Assembly (NCBI GenBank): GCA_000154345.1
Contig: DS480347.1
Span: 1 to 64,000 of the forward strand
Source of the DNA: [Clostridium] leptum DSM 753
Lineage (GTDB): Bacteria > Bacillota > Clostridia > Oscillospirales > Acutalibacteraceae
DNA length: 64,000 nucleotides
Direction: 5' to 3'
Shown here piece by piece: positions 60,726 to 64,000 of this stretch (the first letter of the stretch is position 1; each line of letters opens with the position of its first letter). The notes under the pieces are model-generated. The model did not search any database. It was given only the letters and a program-made list of their open reading frames with translations, and was not told the origin of the DNA. The position numbers and the translations under genes are program-made.

Positions 60726-61334
60726 TTAACCTAACAGTCCATCCACCAAACCCTGGAAGCCGAGGAAGGATACGGCGACCAGAGAGGCGGCGACTAATGT
60801 GATGGGCAGGCCCTTCATAGTTTCGGGAATATCGCATGCCTCCATTTTCTGGCGGACGCCGGCAAAAATCACCATCGCCACCAGGAAGCCGATTCCGGAA
60901 CCGAAAGCGTTTACCAGGGATTGCAGATACCCAAAGGTAGGATCTGCGGCGCCCTTTTCCAGCACCAGCATGGTAACGCCGAGCACGGCGCAGTTGGTGG
61001 TGATCAAAGGCAGATAAATGCCCAGGGCGTTATAAAGGGAAGGAATATATTTTCTCAGTACGATTTCCACCAGCTGGACCAGAGCGGCGATAATCAGGAT
61101 AAAGACAATCGTCTGCAAATAAGCCAGGTCGTTGGGGACCAGCAGGTAGGTGTAAATCGGCCAGGTGACGGCGGTGGCCAGCACCATAACGAAGGTGACC
61201 GCCACACTCATGCCTACGGCGGTGTTGACCTTTTTGGAAACGCCGAGGAAGGGACAGATGCCTAAAAACTTGCTGAGGATGTAGTTTTCCGTCAGAATGG
61301 AAGCCAGGAAAATGGCGACTAACCCTTGAATCAT
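60726..61334 (-). CDS. rnfA: Rnf complex subunit RnfA
   Basis: The 202-residue polytopic protein has six helices, with the half-channel Cys residues of RnfA/NqrE in the FLGICPFLGVSKK segment near residues 23-35 and NCAVLGV near 113. It forms, with RnfE, the membrane iron-sulfur site and ion path. It overlaps rnfE by four bases. Confidence 0.96.
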   Translation of the reverse strand: MIQGLVAIFLASILTENYILSKFLGICPFLGVSKKVNTAVGMSVAVTFVMVLATAVTWPIYTYLLVPNDLAYLQTIVFILIIAALVQLVEIVLRKYIPSLYNALGIYLPLITTNCAVLGVTMLVLEKGAADPTFGYLQSLVNAFGSGIGFLVAMVIFAGVRQKMEACDIPETMKGLPITLVAASLVAVSFLGFQGLVDGLLG

Positions 61335-62014
61335 TTGTCACAGGCCTCCTTTTCTTGCAGCTTGGAGCAGGTGCCGTTCATGGGGCAGGCGGCGCAGCCG
61401 ATCTCCTCCGGCTTTTTCTTGCTGCCGGAAAGCTTGTTTGCCAAAGCAATCAGCATTCCGAACACAAAGAAGCCGCCGGGAGGCAGGATAAATACGATAA
61501 TGGGGTCAATGACTCCCTGGAAAATCGGGACGCCGAACACGGCGCCGGTACCAAAAAACTCGCGGATAATTCCCATGGCCAGCATGGCGGCGGTAAAGCC
61601 CACACCCATGCCCAAGCCGTCCAAGACAGAGGGAAGAACACTGTGCTTGCTGGCGTACATTTCCGCCCGGCCCAGAATAATGCAGTTTACCACGATCAGG
61701 GGAAGATAAATGCCCAGCGCCTTGTCAATATCCGGGGCATATGCCTTCACCAGCATCTGCACCATGGTGACGAACCCGGCGATAATGGTGATGTAAGCGG
61801 GAATGCGGACCTTATCCGGAATAATTTTTCTTAAAAGGGAAATTACGGCGTTGGAGCAGACCAGCACGATGGTGGCGGCAATGCCCATGCCGATGGCGTT
61901 GCTGGCCGCCGTAGTGACAGCCAGGGTGGGGCAGGTGCCGAGCACCAGGCAGAGCACGGGGTTTTCCTTGATGATGCCCTTGGTAAATTCACGGACTAAG
62001 TTCATTTTCGCCAT
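61331..62014 (-). CDS. rnfE: Rnf complex subunit RnfE
   Basis: The 227-residue polytopic protein is the partner of RnfA: GTCPTLAVTTAASNAIGMG near residues 25-43 and NCIILGRAEMYAS near 108-120. The C-terminal tail has extra Cys (CAACP, C, C) that may bind a cluster. GGGGGAAAT precedes the ATG at 62014; a start seven codons earlier is less likely. Confidence 0.95.
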   Translation of the reverse strand: MAKMNLVREFTKGIIKENPVLCLVLGTCPTLAVTTAASNAIGMGIAATIVLVCSNAVISLLRKIIPDKVRIPAYITIIAGFVTMVQMLVKAYAPDIDKALGIYLPLIVVNCIILGRAEMYASKHSVLPSVLDGLGMGVGFTAAMLAMGIIREFFGTGAVFGVPIFQGVIDPIIVFILPPGGFFVFGMLIALANKLSGSKKKPEEIGCAACPMNGTCSKLQEKEACDK

Positions 62015-62015
62015 T

Positions 62016-62576
62016 TTAATTTCCCCCTTTCTCAAGCGTTTGATATTTTTCCACCGCCAGGTTGACCGCGTCGGTGACGGCCTGGCTGGTAATGGTGGCG
62101 CCGGTCATAGCCTGAATCTGGCCGTCGGCGGCGCCGCCGGATTTAATGACCTCAAAGCCGCTCTCCGGAACTGCCTGCTGGTATTGTCCCGTAAAGCTTT
62201 CCTTAGTGGCGTTGGCGCCGAGGCCGGGGGTTTCATTCTGAGAAAGAAGCACCACGCCGGAAACACTGCCGTCGGCGGTGATGCCGGTCATAACCTCAAT
62301 GGTGCCGCCGTAGCCCTTCGCCTCTGTAGTGATGACATAGCCCGCCAATTGTCCGGAGCCATCCAGACCCTTTACCGTGTCCTCGTCCACTTCTTCGAAG
62401 CTGGCGGCGTTGGGCAGGACTACCTTTTGGGAATCCTCGGCGGTCTGGACAGCCAGCGCGGCGATCCGGTCTGCGGTGAGCATGTTGACCCCCGCCAGCA
62501 GGGCGGTGACGATCAGGCAGATCAGAAACAGGGAAACAGCGGGCTTTAAAACCGCCTTAGGATTTAGCTTTGCCAC
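62016..62576 (-). CDS. rnfG: Rnf complex subunit RnfG
   Basis: The 186-residue subunit has one membrane helix (about 11-31) and an outer FMN-binding domain with the covalent flavin Thr in AMTGATITSQAV near residues 155-166. It passes electrons across the membrane. GTG at 62576 has AGGAGG nine bases upstream and overlaps rnfD by 20 bases. Confidence 0.94.
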   Translation of the reverse strand: MAKLNPKAVLKPAVSLFLICLIVTALLAGVNMLTADRIAALAVQTAEDSQKVVLPNAASFEEVDEDTVKGLDGSGQLAGYVITTEAKGYGGTIEVMTGITADGSVSGVVLLSQNETPGLGANATKESFTGQYQQAVPESGFEVIKSGGAADGQIQAMTGATITSQAVTDAVNLAVEKYQTLEKGGN

Positions 62577-63516
62577 GGCGCTTTCCCTCCTCTCCAAACG
62601 GCTTCGGCCGGGTCAGGTTTTCAATATGGGGAACCAATATGTTCATCAGGATAATCGAGAACGAAACGCCCTCCGGCAGCGCGCCGAATACCCGGATCAG
62701 CACGGTAATAATGCCGCAGCCGATTCCAAACACAATTCTTCCCTTGGTGCTCAAGGGGGAGGTGGTATAGTCGGTAGCCATGAAAATGGCGCCCAGCATG
62801 AGTCCGCCGGAAAGGATCTGAAACACAGGATCTTCTCCCAGAATCCAGGTAAAGACGAACACGGTGCCGATAAAGCACAGGGGAATCACCGGCTTGATGA
62901 CCCGGCGGGCCACCAAATAGACGCCGCCCAGCAGAAGGGCGCATACGCAGGTCTCACCCAGGCAGCCGGCCCGCAGACCTAAAAACAAATCTATGTAGGA
63001 GGGAACCGCTTCTCCGGCGGCGTTCTGCGCCAAGGGAGATGCGGTAGTGAGAGCGTCGCTGGAGGACTGGAGATAGTAAAAGGGCTTGTTCCAGGTGCTC
63101 ATAGAGGTGGGGAAGGAAACCATCATCACGATGCGGGCGGTCAGAGCGGGGTTGACAAAATTCTGGCCGATGCCGCCGAACATCTGCTTCACCACCACGA
63201 TTGCCACGACAGCGCCGAAAAACACCATCCACAAGGGGATGCTTACCGGCAGGTTAAAGGCTAACAGAATACCGGTGACCACGGCGCTCAGATCGGTGAC
63301 TGTGTTGTCCCTCTTCATCACCTTGCGGCAGATGTATTCCAGCACTACGCAGGAAAGCACGGAAACCGCCATTACGATCAAAGACTGATACCCGAAAATA
63401 ATGCCGGAGGCCAGAACCGCCGGGATCAGGGCGATGATTACGTCGCCCATCAGCTTTCGGGTGGTGTCCCCCTGGCGTAAATGGGGGGAGGGAGAAACGT
63501 ATAATTTATCTGTCAC
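62557..63516 (-). CDS. rnfD: Rnf complex subunit RnfD
   Basis: The 319-residue polytopic protein has LYVSPSPHLRQGDTTRKLMG at the N-terminus, GGIGQNFVNPALTARIV near 110-126, and many helices typical of RnfD/NqrB, which carries a covalent flavin and moves the ion. GTG at 63516 has AGAGG eight bases upstream, just after the rnfC stop. Confidence 0.94.
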   Translation of the reverse strand: MTDKLYVSPSPHLRQGDTTRKLMGDVIIALIPAVLASGIIFGYQSLIVMAVSVLSCVVLEYICRKVMKRDNTVTDLSAVVTGILLAFNLPVSIPLWMVFFGAVVAIVVVKQMFGGIGQNFVNPALTARIVMMVSFPTSMSTWNKPFYYLQSSSDALTTASPLAQNAAGEAVPSYIDLFLGLRAGCLGETCVCALLLGGVYLVARRVIKPVIPLCFIGTVFVFTWILGEDPVFQILSGGLMLGAIFMATDYTTSPLSTKGRIVFGIGCGIITVLIRVFGALPEGVSFSIILMNILVPHIENLTRPKPFGEEGKRRGKAKS

Positions 63517-63521
63517 AGCGC

Positions 63522-64000
63522 TCACCTCTTTCCAGCGTTCTTGACCAGGGCCTTGCCCAGTCGGATATTCTGTACGATCTGCCGGCCCGCCGGACAATTA
63601 TAAGCGCAGGTGCCGCATTCCATGCAGGTCATCACGCCGAGCTTCTGAAGCTGGTCGATATCCTTGGTGGTGACCGCGCGGGAGATCTCAGGGGGCATCA
63701 GATGCATGGGACAGCCCTCTACGCACCGGCCGCAGTGGATGCAGGCGGTGGGAGCGGGCAGAACCGCATCCTGCTCCTGAAAGGCCAGAATCGCGTTATT
63801 CTGCTTCAGCACCGGCAAGGCATCGCTGTCCAGGGCCAGTCCCATCATGGGGCCGCCCATCAGAATTTTAGCCGGGTCTCCCCGGTAGCCGCCGCAGAAC
63901 TCAATGACCTTCTCAATGGGCGTACCCAGGGGGACAATCACGTTTTTCGGCTCCATGACCGCGGAGCCGTCAACCGTAATGCGCTTGGAGACCAAGGGCA
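63522..64000 (-). CDS. rnfC: Rnf complex subunit RnfC (partial, N-terminus off the right edge)
   Basis: The C-terminal 158 codons are seen: KILMGGPMMGLAL, and two iron-sulfur motifs, CIHCGRCVEGCP near 63741-63700 and CMECGTCAYNCP near 63624-63589. RnfC holds the NADH-FMN site in its missing N-terminal part. It is the first gene of the rnfCDGEAB operon, which makes a ferredoxin:NAD+ oxidoreductase that pumps Na+ or H+. Confidence 0.95.
   Translation of the reverse strand, partial: PLVSKRITVDGSAVMEPKNVIVPLGTPIEKVIEFCGGYRGDPAKILMGGPMMGLALDSDALPVLKQNNAILAFQEQDAVLPAPTACIHCGRCVEGCPMHLMPPEISRAVTTKDIDQLQKLGVMTCMECGTCAYNCPAGRQIVQNIRLGKALVKNAGKR

Overview
This window reads as a chromosomal segment of an anaerobic, endospore-forming member of the Clostridia. 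Evidence: spore genes (cotJABC, dipicolinate synthase dpaA/dpaB), an Rnf ferredoxin:NAD+ oxidoreductase cluster, reverse rubrerythrin with a PerR-type regulator, FMN and SAM-I riboswitches, a B-type aspartate transcarbamylase pair (pyrB-pyrI), and strong Shine-Dalgarno sequences with frequent TTG/GTG starts. No rRNA, tRNA or CRISPR array was seen. Genus cannot be told from the sequence alone.

Layout. 0-1.1 kb (minus): a partial GH25 lysozyme coupled to a 39-residue ORF, and a Com-like zinc-ribbon micro-gene whose consensus promoter overlaps a LexA-type palindrome. 1.2-2.4 kb: cotJABC. 2.4-4.5 kb: an AmtB-GlnK fusion behind a leader with two terminator hairpins. 4.7-6.7 kb: a serine recombinase with a short overlapping upstream ORF, next to a gene remnant. 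7-11 kb: O-antigen-ligase-like membrane protein, FMN riboswitch-ribU, SAM riboswitch-metK. 12-18 kb: recD2-comF, an MreB-like gene, murC.

18.1-23.1 kb is the most unusual region. The dipicolinate synthase gene dpaA is cut after its conserved Leu-Pro-Gly-Gly motif by a 3.5 kb element (about 18837-22353) carrying a DUF4867 gene, a 37-residue ORF coupled to a large serine recombinase, and a PAP2 phosphatase. The missing dpaA C-terminus lies just beyond the right end, and joining the two ends at a shared GGGG restores the frame exactly up to the ATGA overlap with dpaB. This has the architecture of the skin-type intervening elements that are excised in the mother cell during sporulation. A separate one-base frameshift near dpaA codon 41 may be a homopolymer sequencing error or real decay.

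23-44 kb: a zinc-ribbon membrane protein, a candidate structured RNA, an alpha/beta hydrolase ORF that runs without a stop into metY (O-acetylhomoserine sulfhydrylase), a ClC transporter, pyrBI, a VanY-type peptidase, a two-component system with a coupled membrane-anchored protein, gltX-glnS, uppP, fabV, feoB. 44-64 kb: isochorismatase-like hydrolase, a Na/Pi symporter behind Pho-box-like repeats, typA, an exonuclease, pgeF-radical SAM-hlyIII, mscL, a lysophospholipase-like gene, perR-reverse rubrerythrin, wall enzymes, a LUD protein, and the rnfCDGEAB operon (minus; rnfC runs off the right edge). Most genes are housekeeping; the novelty is concentrated in the dpaA element, the Com/LexA unit, the amt leader and the hydrolase-metY read-through.
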